The notes beneath the pieces were generated by a model that worked only from the letters and a program-made list of their open reading frames with translations, had not been told where the DNA came from and made no database searches. From Leisingera sp. ANG1 (GTDB taxonomy: Bacteria; Pseudomonadota; Alphaproteobacteria; Rhodobacterales; Rhodobacteraceae), in contig NZ_AFCF02000005.1 in the NCBI RefSeq assembly GCF_000203975.2, positions 62,001-126,000 of the forward strand: 64,000 nt of DNA. Reading direction: 5' to 3'. Positions 17,887-25,648 of the stretch are shown one piece after another. Position numbers and translations under genes: made by a program. Every line of letters starts with the position of its first letter. The first letter of the stretch is position 1.

Positions 17887-18168
17887 TCAGGGACCGGGCA
17901 TCAGCCGCTTGAAGACACCGGCGCTGGGGCAGAACTCCGGCACCGCGGGCGCGTCATCTCGGCGGGCAGACAGCCATAGGGCGCAGGACTTGCTGCAGCC
18001 GGCGCTGCGGCAACTGGTGACCATGCGGGCATAATCCAGACCGCTGAGGCGGCCTGCCTTCACCGCCGCGTCCAGGTCGACGCCTGCGGCCTCTGACACG
18101 GCGCGCAGCAGCCACAGGTGGCGGAAGATATTGCCGAGGCCCTCTGCCTCCGCTGCCATGTCCTTCAT
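17887..18168 (-). CDS. DUF6455 family protein (third of three)
   Basis: A 93-residue cytosolic protein of the DUF6455 family. Four cysteines are visible: CRSAGCSKSC (with the CALWL helix) and EFCPSAG near the C-terminus. The spacing suggests a metal or Fe-S site, which is inference. ATG at 18168 overlaps the stop of the upstream paralogue (ATGA at 18165-18168). With the next two genes upstream it forms a tandem array of diverged copies. Confidence 0.85.
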   Translation of the reverse strand: MKDMAAEAEGLGNIFRHLWLLRAVSEAAGVDLDAAVKAGRLSGLDYARMVTSCRSAGCSKSCALWLSARRDDAPAVPEFCPSAGVFKRLMPGP

Positions 18169-18425
18169 GCGCCGCGGCCCTTCAGCTGCATCAGCTGGTC
18201 CGCATTGCGGCAGCCGGGCATCGGCGCACCGGCGCGGGTATTGGCATCCAGAAAGGCCTCGCACTGCGCGGGCGCATCGCATCCGCGGCAGCGGGTGATC
18301 ATCGCCGCCCAGTCCTCGTGGCTGATGGCGCCGGAGGCAAAGGCGGCGGACAGGTCAACGCCCGTGGCCTGGCCCATCCGGGCCATCAGGCGCAGATGGT
18401 AAAGGGGATCGCCCAGCGGCTGCAT
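18165..18425 (-). CDS. DUF6455 family protein (second of three)
   Basis: An 86-residue paralogue of its neighbours. The conserved core is CRGCDAPAQCEAFL followed by PMPGCRNADQL, again with four cysteines. The N-terminal GDPLYHLRLMARMGQATGVDL helix aligns with the other two copies. AGGAG ten bases before the ATG is a good ribosome binding site; the gene starts 14 bases after the first copy ends. Confidence 0.87.
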   Translation of the reverse strand: MQPLGDPLYHLRLMARMGQATGVDLSAAFASGAISHEDWAAMITRCRGCDAPAQCEAFLDANTRAGAPMPGCRNADQLMQLKGRGA

Positions 18426-18439
18426 GGCATCAGCTCCTG

Positions 18440-18703
18440 TTACGCGTGGCTTTCGTTCAGATAGCCGAGCAGGTCGCGGTTGCGGCAGAAATCCGGGGCA
18501 TCAGCGCCCGGGCGCTGGCCCTCTGCCAGCCATTTGCGGCAGGCGCCGACGCCGCCGCAGCGGGTGCAGCGCAGCACCGCCTCGGCAATCTCGTCAAAAC
18601 GCAGGGTGCCGGAAACGGCCTCTTCCTCCAAGTCCAGCCCGACGGAGCAGGCCATCCGGTCAAACAGTTCGGCGTGGGTTTTCAGGTCAGCTTCGGCGGT
18701 CAT
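18440..18703 (-). CDS. DUF6455 family protein (first of three)
   Basis: An 87-residue protein and the promoter-proximal member of the triplet. The cysteine core is CTRCGGVGACRKWL and DFCRNRDLLGYL. The FNR-type palindrome at 18765-18778 is centred about 68 bases upstream of this ATG, so the whole triplet is probably activated when oxygen is low. DUF6455 has no known biochemical function. Confidence 0.87.
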   Translation of the reverse strand: MTAEADLKTHAELFDRMACSVGLDLEEEAVSGTLRFDEIAEAVLRCTRCGGVGACRKWLAEGQRPGADAPDFCRNRDLLGYLNESHA

Positions 18704-18764
18704 CGCGCATACCCCGTAATCATGCATTGCCGGGGCAGCTTAGCGGCAGGCGGCGGGTGCGGAT

Positions 18765-18778
18765 TTGACTCAGGTCAA
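18765..18778 (-). promoter_or_regulatory. FNR/FnrL-type binding site
   Basis: Perfect palindrome TTGAC-TCAG-GTCAA, matching the FnrL consensus TTGAT/C-N4-A/GTCAA of Rhodobacterales. It lies 62 bases upstream of the DUF6455 triplet. A class II activator position (-41.5) would put the transcript start near 18730, leaving a short leader, which is plausible. Confidence 0.7.
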
Positions 18779-18801
18779 CCGGCGGGAATTTTCACGCTGG
18801 G

Positions 18802-19185
18802 CTAACTGCTCCGGTGGTCCAGATAGGCGCGTACCGCGTCCTGCACCCGGCGGAAACGGTCGCCGCCCAGCTTCTTGCCGCCGTACCAGCGGGTAACGAT
18901 GATCACATGATCGCTGATGCCCTCGCGCTCCAGCATCCGCAGGATCACCATGCCGGCGCCGCTTTCGCCGTCATCGGCCTTGAGCCCGCCTGCGGGCAGC
19001 ATCGCAGCCCAGGTGTTGTGGGTGGCCTTGGCATAGGCGCGATCAGACTTCAGCTCCGCCAGAACCGCATCCACCTCCTCCCGCGAGGTGACCCGTGCGC
19101 CGGTGACCGCGTATTTCGAGCCGCGGTCCGTCAGCACCACGCCGAGCTTTTCCAGCGCGGGGGCGGAGGTATCCCTGGCAGCCAC
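18802..19185 (-). CDS. IMPACT/YigZ-like family protein
   Basis: A 127-residue protein of the UPF0029/IMPACT N-terminal family (YigZ). Family signatures are present: TSREEVDAVLAELKSDRAYAKATHNTWA, then DDGESGAGMVILRMLE and VIIVTRWYGGKKLGGDRF. It lacks the C-terminal ferredoxin-like domain of full-length YigZ (about 200 residues), so it is the short version. Starts at GTG two bases after the stop of the M48 protease gene, indicating co-transcription. Function is unknown. Confidence 0.9.
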   Translation of the reverse strand: MAARDTSAPALEKLGVVLTDRGSKYAVTGARVTSREEVDAVLAELKSDRAYAKATHNTWAAMLPAGGLKADDGESGAGMVILRMLEREGISDHVIIVTRWYGGKKLGGDRFRRVQDAVRAYLDHRSS

Positions 19186-19187
19186 GG

Positions 19188-19901
19188 TCAGTTCAGGTTG
19201 TTGCGGTCGATTGTCGCCTGCACCACCCGCACCCGGTCCGGGTTGGCCGGGTGGGTGCCGAGGAACCGGTCGCCCGGATCCGGCAAGCGGTTGAAGAAGC
19301 GCACGCCGACGCTGGGCCGGTAGCCGGACTTGTGGGTGATGATGGTGCCCAGCTCATCCGCCTCCAGCTCAAAATCCTTGGAATAGGTGCGGGCGCCGAC
19401 AAAGCCGCCGATATCCTGCGCGGTTGACACGCTGGCAGACCCGCCCCCCGCCAGCGCGGTGATCAGCCCGGCGCCGACGCTGACCAGCGCAGAGTTCTGC
19501 GCCTGCCGCGCCAGGTGGCCGCGGATGTGGTGGGCTGCCTCATGCGACATCACAAAGGCCAGCTCGTCATGATTGGCAATCTGCCCCAGCATCCGCCGGG
19601 TGAAGGTGATCACCGGGCGGCCGTTGCGGTCGAGGCTCTGGTAGGCGTTGGGGGCGGCGTTCGGGTTCGGATCGATGCGGATCAGGAAATCGCAGTTCAA
19701 GCCCTGAGTGCGGCTGCGGCATTCGCGTTCTGCCACCGGCTCCACCCGGCGGGTGACAGCGGCAAAGGCACTGCTGGCCTCACCCGGCGCCAGCCCCTGC
19801 ACCGGCTGCTGCGGCGCGGTCCCGACAGGTTGGGGCCCCGGTTCCACCACCATGTTGCAGGCGCTGGCAGTCAGGGCAATCAAACACAGAAAACGGCGCA
19901 T
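19188..19901 (-). CDS. M48 family metalloprotease, lipoprotein
   Basis: A 237-residue predicted lipoprotein (lipobox LTASAC, Cys15) with an M48 zinc-protease domain. The zinc helix is HEAAH at residues 120-124 and the third ligand is Glu180 in FELEADELG, typical of periplasmic BepA/YfgC-like proteases that act in envelope quality control. A GTHPANPDRV motif near the C-terminus completes the domain. ATG at 19901 is the start that gives the signal sequence. Confidence 0.92.
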   Translation of the reverse strand: MRRFLCLIALTASACNMVVEPGPQPVGTAPQQPVQGLAPGEASSAFAAVTRRVEPVAERECRSRTQGLNCDFLIRIDPNPNAAPNAYQSLDRNGRPVITFTRRMLGQIANHDELAFVMSHEAAHHIRGHLARQAQNSALVSVGAGLITALAGGGSASVSTAQDIGGFVGARTYSKDFELEADELGTIITHKSGYRPSVGVRFFNRLPDPGDRFLGTHPANPDRVRVVQATIDRNNLN

Positions 19902-20050
19902 GGCACATCCTTTTGACAGTCGTCCGCACATTATCGCGCAAGCCCCGGGGATGGCAATTGCCCGGCGGCGGAAGTTCGCCGTTACATTGGAATGATCGCC
20001 AGCAATTGCAAGGCCTTGCCAGCAGGTCGCGCGCAGTGCAGGCTGGGGGC

Positions 20051-20287
20051 ATGTTTACCATCGAACATGAATTCGACTCGACGGTCATCACCCTTGTTGA
20101 CGAGAACAACACTCCGCTCAACGAGGATGTAACCATCAATTCCTTTGCCGAATGCGTGACGGTCGAGCAATACGACCCGCGCACCGACAGCGTGCAGAAA
20201 ATCACCCTCTCGCACCTGATGGTGCGGGACCTGGCCGCCGCCCTTGACCTGCCAGAAGGGGTCTACCGGCTGGTGGGCGAAGACTAA
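20051..20287 (+). CDS. Conserved hypothetical protein, 78 residues
   Basis: An acidic 78-residue protein (MFTIEHEFDSTVITLVDE start) with mixed beta-strand and helix pattern and no recognised domain. The frame is open further upstream, but the sequence before base 20051 does not look like protein. It sits between the divergent M48 gene and the convergent DUF167 gene. I regard it as real from its composition and start; its function is unknown. Confidence 0.7.
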   Translation: MFTIEHEFDSTVITLVDENNTPLNEDVTINSFAECVTVEQYDPRTDSVQKITLSHLMVRDLAAALDLPEGVYRLVGED

Positions 20288-20304
20288 CGCTCAGGCTCTG
20301 ATCC

Positions 20305-20586
20305 TCAGCCTGGCCCGGTGTAGACGAACACCTTGTCCCGGGAAGTTGCGCCGCGGCGCAATTCCAGGTTCGACGCCGCGGTGCCCATCGCCGCGGCCAG
20401 CAGGCTGCGGATGGCTTCGGTTGCCTTGCCGTTTTCCGGCGCCGCGGTGACAGAGACCTTCAGTGTGCCCTCTGCCTGCACGATGGCATTGCGCGCCGCC
20501 TTGGGCGTCGCGCGCAATGCTATCTCTGCACCCGTAACGCACATATGGCTCAGATCCGGCAGGTCTTTCTTTCTTGGCTTCCCCAT
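20305..20586 (-). CDS. DUF167 (YggU) family protein
   Basis: A 93-residue protein of the DUF167/YggU family. The signature LRATPKAARNAIV, then VTAAPENGKATEAI and LELRRGATSRDKV, is intact. Structures of family members show a small alpha/beta fold that may bind nucleic acid, but function is unproven. ATG at 20586 is chosen for length; an overlapping frame-shifted reading of the same DNA is a shadow. Confidence 0.88.
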   Translation of the reverse strand: MGKPRKKDLPDLSHMCVTGAEIALRATPKAARNAIVQAEGTLKVSVTAAPENGKATEAIRSLLAAAMGTAASNLELRRGATSRDKVFVYTGPG

Positions 20587-20783
20587 GCAGCAACACATGC
20601 CCTGTGCCGGCGGCAAAAGCCATAGACTTTGCCGCCCTCCCGCAGCTATCACCCACACAGCGAAACCCAAGCCCCGCCGCCTGCTGCATTTCCGGCACAG
20701 ATGGTTCGCAAGGCCCGTTGGCTCTTGAAAAAACACCCCCAGCTGCCGAGATAGGCAGCAACAGATGTAAAAAGGTTTCACAT

Positions 20784-21362
20784 ATGCCTGCACGCAATGA
20801 CGCAGCCCTTGATTTTCTGCTGTCGCGCCGCTCCCGCCCGGCCAAGACGCTGGTAGCGCCAGCACCTTCGCGCGAAGAGCTGCTGCCGATCCTGACCGCC
20901 GCCGCCCGTTCCCCCGATCATGGCAAGCTGGAGCCCTGGCGCTTTGTCGTGGTAGAGCAGCCCGCGATGGCGCGGCTAGCGGAGCTGACAGAGGAATGCG
21001 GCCAGCGCCTTGGCAAAAGCCCGGAGGATACCGCCAAGGGCCGCAGCCAGTTCGACCAGGGACAGCTGGCCGTGGTAGTGATCGAGGTGCAAAAGGACAG
21101 CCCCAAGATCCCAGCCATCGAGCAGACCTACTCCGCCGGCGCCGTTTGCCTGGCGCTGCTGAATGCGGCGCTGGCTGCCGGCTGGGGTGCCAACTGGCTG
21201 ACCGGCTGGGCCAGCCATGACAGGGGCTTCTGCGAAGCCGCCTTTGGCCTCGCAGAGAACGAGCGCATCGCCGGCATCATCCACATCGCCACCGAAAGCT
21301 CCGCCCCGCCGGAGCGCCCGCGCCCGGACCTTGAGGCCATCACAACCTGGATGAGCGCATGA
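20784..21362 (+). CDS. Nitroreductase family protein (YdjA-like)
   Basis: A 192-residue FMN-dependent oxidoreductase. FMN-contact motifs are visible: LSRRSRPAKTLVAPAPS near the N-terminus, ARSPDHGKLEPWRFVVVE, and NAALAAGWGANWLTGWAS. It reduces nitro compounds or quinones with NAD(P)H; the natural substrate is unknown. AAAAAGG upstream serves the ATG at 20784. Its stop overlaps the start of the EI24 gene by four bases. Confidence 0.92.
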   Translation: MPARNDAALDFLLSRRSRPAKTLVAPAPSREELLPILTAAARSPDHGKLEPWRFVVVEQPAMARLAELTEECGQRLGKSPEDTAKGRSQFDQGQLAVVVIEVQKDSPKIPAIEQTYSAGAVCLALLNAALAAGWGANWLTGWASHDRGFCEAAFGLAENERIAGIIHIATESSAPPERPRPDLEAITTWMSA

Positions 21363-22048
21363 TCTTCACCGCCTTTTTCAAGACCCTCGGCCAGACCGGC
21401 GACCCGCGCTTCCGAAAGGTGCTGTTTCTGGGGCTGGGGCTGACCATTGCCTTGCTGATCGCGGCCTACGCGGGCTTCCTGATGCTGATCCAATGGCTGG
21501 TCGGCCCTGAGGCCACGCTGCCGGTCCTGGGCGAAGTCACCTGGCTCGACGACCTCCTGTCGTTCGGCTCGCTGTTCTTCATGCTGTTCCTGTCGGTCTT
21601 CCTGATGGTGCCGGTGGCCTCCGCCATCACCTCGATGTTCCTGGAGGAAGTTGCTCAGGCGGTGGAGGACAAGCACTATCCCGCCCTTCCCCCGGCGGCC
21701 AAGGTGCCGTTCTGGGACGCGGTCAAGGACACGGTGAACTTCCTCGGCCTGCTGATCGGGGCCAATATCCTGGCGCTGTTCCTCTATGTGATGTTCCCGC
21801 CCGCGGCGCTGTTCATCTTCTGGGGCCTCAATGGCTTCCTGCTGGGCCGGGAATATTTCACCCTCGCCGCCGCCCGCCGGGTCGGCACTGCTGAGGCCAA
21901 GAAGTTGCGCCGCCGCCATTCCACCACCATCTGGGCCGCTGGCACGCTGATGGCCGTGCCGCTGTCGGTGCCGCTGGTGAACCTGGTGATCCCGATCCTG
22001 GGCGCCGCCACCTTCACCCACATCTACCACGCGCTGGCCCGCCGCTAG
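21359..22048 (+). CDS. EI24 domain-containing (CysZ-like) membrane protein
   Basis: A 229-residue integral membrane protein with four or more hydrophobic segments (residues ~22-50, 75-100, 130-160 and 195-225). It belongs to the EI24/CysZ family, which includes a sulfate permease, but the sulfate role is not shown for this branch. The motif GREYFTLAAARR is typical. Translationally coupled to the upstream nitroreductase gene (ATGA). Confidence 0.88.
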   Translation: MIFTAFFKTLGQTGDPRFRKVLFLGLGLTIALLIAAYAGFLMLIQWLVGPEATLPVLGEVTWLDDLLSFGSLFFMLFLSVFLMVPVASAITSMFLEEVAQAVEDKHYPALPPAAKVPFWDAVKDTVNFLGLLIGANILALFLYVMFPPAALFIFWGLNGFLLGREYFTLAAARRVGTAEAKKLRRRHSTTIWAAGTLMAVPLSVPLVNLVIPILGAATFTHIYHALARR

Positions 22049-22066
22049 GCCAGCGCTGCCCACCCC

Positions 22067-22196
22067 GGCCGCAGCCGGGTCAAGGCCGGCGCCAGCCGCC
22101 GCGCGCACGCGCGGTTCCGCCTTGACGCGGTGGAGGCCGCAATACACTTGCGATAGCGCCTTGAGGGGCAGCCCTGCCCCTCAAGCGCTTCTCAGC
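22067..22196 (-). repeat. Dispersed intergenic repeat A, copy 2
   Basis: Reverse-oriented diverged copy of the element at 10569-10700. It begins (on the minus strand) with GCTGAGAAGCG and ends with CTTGACCCGGCTGCGGCC, with CCGCGTCAAGG in between and a strong internal hairpin TTGAGGGGCAG/CTGCCCCTCAA. It fills much of the 320-base gap between the EI24 and DUF1467 genes; nothing else is seen there apart from further GC-rich dyads near 22245-22340. Confidence 0.7.
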
Positions 22197-22368
22197 AGAA
22201 AATCCATTCATCTGATTTTGTTACCCCGGCCCGCTCCAGCCCGCCGGGCTGGCCGCAACCGCGCCGCGCGCCAGCGCGGCGCCATGCCCAACCGGCCGTG
22301 AGGCATATCAATGCCTCCCGGGCCAGGCGGGAGATCCTGTTGTCTTGGTAGTCAGATGCGGAACCGGA

Positions 22369-22644
22369 TCACTGCTGTTCCGGCATCATCCCCATCCAGT
22401 CGAAATCATGCACAGAGATCACGCCGGAGATGATGATCGCGCAGATGACAGCCCACAGCACTGCGGCGACGCCGGTGGTGATCCAGGCCTTCTGCTTCAG
22501 GAAGTGCTTTTCCGGGGCGCCTGCATGGGTGCCGGGCACCACTTCACCCTTGTCGCCCTGGGTCTCCAGCCGGATTGGGATGATCACCAGGAAGGTCATG
22601 AACCAGATCACCGCATAAAGCACGATTGCGGATGTAATGCCCAT
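22369..22644 (-). CDS. DUF1467 family membrane protein
   Basis: A 91-residue protein with two transmembrane helices (residues ~5-23 and ~54-75) separated by a polar loop containing PIRLETQGDKGEVVPGTHAGAP, the family hallmark. DUF1467 genes in alphaproteobacteria often lie next to methylmalonyl-CoA epimerase, as here. No function is established. Confidence 0.9.
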   Translation of the reverse strand: MGITSAIVLYAVIWFMTFLVIIPIRLETQGDKGEVVPGTHAGAPEKHFLKQKAWITTGVAAVLWAVICAIIISGVISVHDFDWMGMMPEQQ

Positions 22645-22700
22645 TTCCCTGATCTCCCGGAATTGCCCTGCCCCGCAGCCGGGACAGGGTGCTCATAGCG

Positions 22701-23105
22701 TCAAACTTCTTCGAGTTCCACCAGGCAGCCGTTGAAATCCTTGGGATGCAGGAACAGAACCGGCTTGCCATGGGCGCCGATCTTCGGCTCGCCAGAGCCC
22801 AGCACCCGCGCGCCTTCGGCCTGCAGGTGGTCGCGGGCCGCCAGGATATCCTCGACCTCGTAACAGACATGGTGGATGCCGCCGGCCGGGTTCTTTTCCA
22901 GAAAGCCGTTGATGGGGGAGTTCTCTCCCAGCGGATACAACAGCTCGATCTTGGTGTTGGGCAGTTCGATGAACACCACGGTGACGCCGTGATCCGGCTC
23001 ATCCTGCGGGTCGCCCACCTTGGCGCCCAGCGCGTTACGGTATTGCGCCGAGGCGGCCTCCAGGTCGGGGACAGCAATGGCAACATGGTTCAAGCGGCCG
23101 ATCAT
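22701..23105 (-). CDS. mce: Methylmalonyl-CoA epimerase
   Basis: A 134-residue vicinal-oxygen-chelate enzyme that interconverts (R)- and (S)-methylmalonyl-CoA in propionyl-CoA and ethylmalonyl-CoA metabolism. Metal ligands sit in LNHVAIAVPD (His), IHHVCYEVEDI (His) and CLVELEEV (Glu). PNTKIELLYPLGENSPI is typical of the family. Length is normal. The DUF1467 gene follows 56 bases downstream. Confidence 0.95.
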   Translation of the reverse strand: MIGRLNHVAIAVPDLEAASAQYRNALGAKVGDPQDEPDHGVTVVFIELPNTKIELLYPLGENSPINGFLEKNPAGGIHHVCYEVEDILAARDHLQAEGARVLGSGEPKIGAHGKPVLFLHPKDFNGCLVELEEV

Positions 23106-23221
23106 CTCAGTTGTGCTCCTCTCACAAACATTCCTCCGCTGCGGTTATGGGGCCATTGCTGCGCCGCGGCAAGTGCGCCAATCCGCACGGCAGAGGCCTG
23201 CGGGCACCGGCGCGCGCTGCG

Positions 23222-23236
23222 TTAACGAGTAATTAG
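23222..23236 (+). promoter_or_regulatory. CtrA-like box upstream of the response-regulator gene
   Basis: TTAA-N7-TTAG at 23222-23236, one mismatch from the CtrA consensus TTAA-N7-TTAA, 46 bases upstream of the response-regulator start. Also consistent with chance; binding would need testing. Confidence 0.4.
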
Positions 23237-23282
23237 CCTCGAATCCCTAGCGTCAGAACATATCCCGCAAGGAGGATACGTT

Positions 23283-24002
23283 ATGGACGATTCGGAACTG
23301 TTTGCTGCCGCCCAGCGCCTGCCCACCACCCGGCGCCCGCTTCTGGGGCTGACCATCCTGGTGGTCGAGGACAGCCGCTTTGCTTGTGAGGCGCTGCGCC
23401 TTCTGTGCCTGCGCAGCGGCGCACGGATCCGGCGCGCCGATTGCCTGAAATCCGCCCGCCGCCATCTGCAGGTCTACCGCCCGTCGGTGCTGATCGCCGA
23501 TGTTGGGCTGCCGGACGGCTCCGGCCTAGACCTGATCCGCGAACTGGAGGATGCCAGCCCGCGCCCCAGCGTGATCCTTGCCACCTCCGGCGACCCCAGC
23601 CTGGCAGAGGCCGCGATTGAGGCTGGCGCTGCAGGTTTCCTGGAAAAGCCGATCACCTCGCTGGCGGCCTTCCAGCAGGCGGTGCTGTCCAGCATGCCCG
23701 CAGACCGCCAGCCTTCCGGCCCGCGCCTGCTGGACGACGAAACGGTGCAACCGGACCTGATCGCCTTCCGCGATGACATGGCCCATGCCGCCGACGTGCT
23801 GAACATGGGGCAGGAGGAAAAGACCCTGGCCTATCTGGCGCAGTTCGTGGGCGGCGTTGCCCGCAGTGCCGGCGACAGGCCGCTGGCCGATGCCGCCGAC
23901 CGCTTGGCGCGGTCACGGCAGAAGGGCAAGCCGCTGTCACAGGACGCCGCCACGCTGGCCGGCCTGGTGCAGGAGCGGCTGCAGCGCCGCGCGGCGATCT
24001 GA
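23283..24002 (+). CDS. Response regulator with an N-terminal receiver domain and an unassigned helical C-terminus
   Basis: A 239-residue protein. The receiver domain covers about residues 23-140: acidic pair Glu29-Asp30, phospho-acceptor Asp73 in LIADVGLPDGSG, Ser/Thr at 101-102 and Lys122 in EKPI. The remaining ~95 residues are mainly helical with no DNA-binding motif I recognise; residues 165-235 (DDMAHAADVLNMGQEEKTL onward) could be a helical-bundle output or phosphotransfer-like domain without an obvious active histidine. A purine-rich AAGGAGG precedes the ATG. The small membrane gene starts one base after its stop. Confidence 0.87.
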   Translation: MDDSELFAAAQRLPTTRRPLLGLTILVVEDSRFACEALRLLCLRSGARIRRADCLKSARRHLQVYRPSVLIADVGLPDGSGLDLIRELEDASPRPSVILATSGDPSLAEAAIEAGAAGFLEKPITSLAAFQQAVLSSMPADRQPSGPRLLDDETVQPDLIAFRDDMAHAADVLNMGQEEKTLAYLAQFVGGVARSAGDRPLADAADRLARSRQKGKPLSQDAATLAGLVQERLQRRAAI

Positions 24003-24003
24003 C

Positions 24004-24147
24004 ATGGCCGAAGCCTGCCTTATCGCCCTCGCCACGCTGATCATCGTCCTTTACGGCCAGGTCCGGCTGGAGGCCCGCGCCATCCGCCGCAACCGCAGCA
24101 GCAAGGCCCATGACCGCACCCTGATCCTGCAGACCGGCAAGCGCTAG
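24004..24147 (+). CDS. Small single-helix membrane protein
   Basis: A 47-residue protein with one N-terminal hydrophobic helix (ACLIALATLIIVLYGQV) and a strongly basic C-terminal tail (RRNRSSKAHDR). It begins one base after the response-regulator stop, so coupling is likely. No family is recognised. The position suggests it accompanies the regulator. Confidence 0.6.
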   Translation: MAEACLIALATLIIVLYGQVRLEARAIRRNRSSKAHDRTLILQTGKR

Positions 24148-24406
24148 GCGCCAGCGGGCGCTCCGCAGGTCCAGCTCTTTCCGGCAGCCGCCGGGAAACG
24201 CCCCGCGGCCTGCACATCTGTCACCGGTTTCTGCCTGCACCCGCCACTCCGCGGCGCCGTAACCGCCGGCCCAACTCCCGCGCTCCCCCAAATCACTCGC
24301 ATCCGCAGTTCTCCCGCGCCCGCAGCCTCCCGGCTTGCGCCGGGCCGCTTGGCGGCCTTGGGCCCGGACCGGCGGGAGCACAACCCCCTGTCAGGAACTT
24401 TAACTG
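24148..24406. repeat. Intergenic GC-rich region with REP-like repeat C, copy 1
   Basis: Gene-free stretch downstream of the DUF1501 gene. At 24372-24394 it carries GCGGGAGCAC...CCTGTCAG, and just before this CCTTGGGCCC; a related arrangement occurs at 29362-29431 downstream of pabC. Internal dyads suggest it folds. No gene is supported. Confidence 0.5.
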
Positions 24407-25633
24407 CTACAGCAGCAGGCCCGGGTCTGCGCCCATGTCCAGACCGGGGAAAACATTGGCCTGCAAACCGCTCCTGCCAGCACCGGTCAGCCCGTGCAGC
24501 AGCCAGGCCAGCTGGCCGCGCACATCCGCGGTCGGCATCAGATCGCGGCGGTCATAGAGATCCGTCTCCGCCAATCCCGGCCAGCGCCCCAGCACCCGGC
24601 CGCCGCGGATGGCGCCGCCCGCCAGCAGCATCGCGCCGCCGGTGCCATGGTCGGTGCCGCCGGTGCCGTTTTCCCGCACGGTGCGTCCGAACTCGCTGAC
24701 AGCCACAACCGCCGTCTTCCCCCAGGCTTGCGGCCCCAAGCCGCTTTGCAGGGTCAGAATTGCCTCGGACAGCCGCCCTAGCGCATTTTTCAAGCCATTG
24801 GCCTGCCGCTGATGGGTATCCCAGCCGTTGATCGAGAACGCCGCAATCCGGGTCTCGCCGCGCAGCTGCTGCGCTGCATAGGCGGCAACTTCCTGATGCG
24901 CCTTGCCCTTCGGCGCGGTCATCATGGACATCATCATATCCTCGCCCTCATCGCTGCTGCCATCCTCCTGACCCAAGTCCAGTGAAAGATCCTGACGGGT
25001 CAACTCCAGCGCCTCATTCAGGGCCGCACGGAACAACGGGTCCTCCTCCATCAAGAGGCCGGCCAGCCGCTCCGCCTGCGGGCTCATCGCCAATCCGGCC
25101 CCCGGCGCCCATTGCGAGACCGGCGCGCCGCCTTCCATCAGCAGCATCCGCTCCTGACCGATGGCAAAGGCGGTGCGCGCCTCCACCCCCGGCAACTGCT
25201 GCAACAGCCGGTTCAGCCAGCCCCCCTCCGCTTCGCCCGGCCCGGCGGTACCGGCCTCCAGCAGGTCCTGGCCGTCAAAATGGCTGCGCCGGTCGCGGTA
25301 GGGGGTTGAGACCGCCTGCACAAAGCCCAGCTGGCCAGCACGCCACAGCGGCAGCAGCGGTGCCAGCGCCGGGTGCAAAGCGTAGAACCCGTCCAGGTCC
25401 GCAGCCCCCGCCGCCGGGCCGCCTGCCAAGCTCTGCCGCAACCCGGCATAGTCCGGGTCGCCATAGGGCTGCACCACATCCAGCGCATCCATGCCGCCGC
25501 GCAGGATGACCACCACCAGCCGTGTGTCCCAGGGCGCAGCGGCAAAGGTGACCGGGGTCAGCAGCGGGCTGGCCGCCAGCGAGCAGCCCAGGGCGGCGGA
25601 ACGGGCCAGAAGCGAACGTCGGGTCATCTGCAT
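24407..25633 (-). CDS. DUF1501 domain-containing exported protein
   Basis: A 408-residue protein with a twin-arginine signal (TRRSLLARSAALGCSLAASP). The DUF1501 domain, related to sulfatase/phosphatase folds, shows VVVILRGGMDALDVVQPYGD near the N-terminus, SRRSHFDGQDLLEAG-like sequence, GWDTHQRQ, and SEFGRTVRENGTGGTDHGTGGAML. Proteins of this kind pair with DUF1800 partners, as here, and are probably periplasmic; no reaction is known. ATG at 25633 has AGGAGG eight bases upstream, so the TTG further upstream is not used. Confidence 0.93.
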   Translation of the reverse strand: MQMTRRSLLARSAALGCSLAASPLLTPVTFAAAPWDTRLVVVILRGGMDALDVVQPYGDPDYAGLRQSLAGGPAAGAADLDGFYALHPALAPLLPLWRAGQLGFVQAVSTPYRDRRSHFDGQDLLEAGTAGPGEAEGGWLNRLLQQLPGVEARTAFAIGQERMLLMEGGAPVSQWAPGAGLAMSPQAERLAGLLMEEDPLFRAALNEALELTRQDLSLDLGQEDGSSDEGEDMMMSMMTAPKGKAHQEVAAYAAQQLRGETRIAAFSINGWDTHQRQANGLKNALGRLSEAILTLQSGLGPQAWGKTAVVAVSEFGRTVRENGTGGTDHGTGGAMLLAGGAIRGGRVLGRWPGLAETDLYDRRDLMPTADVRGQLAWLLHGLTGAGRSGLQANVFPGLDMGADPGLLL

Positions 25634-25648
25634 CTGCAAATCCTCCTG

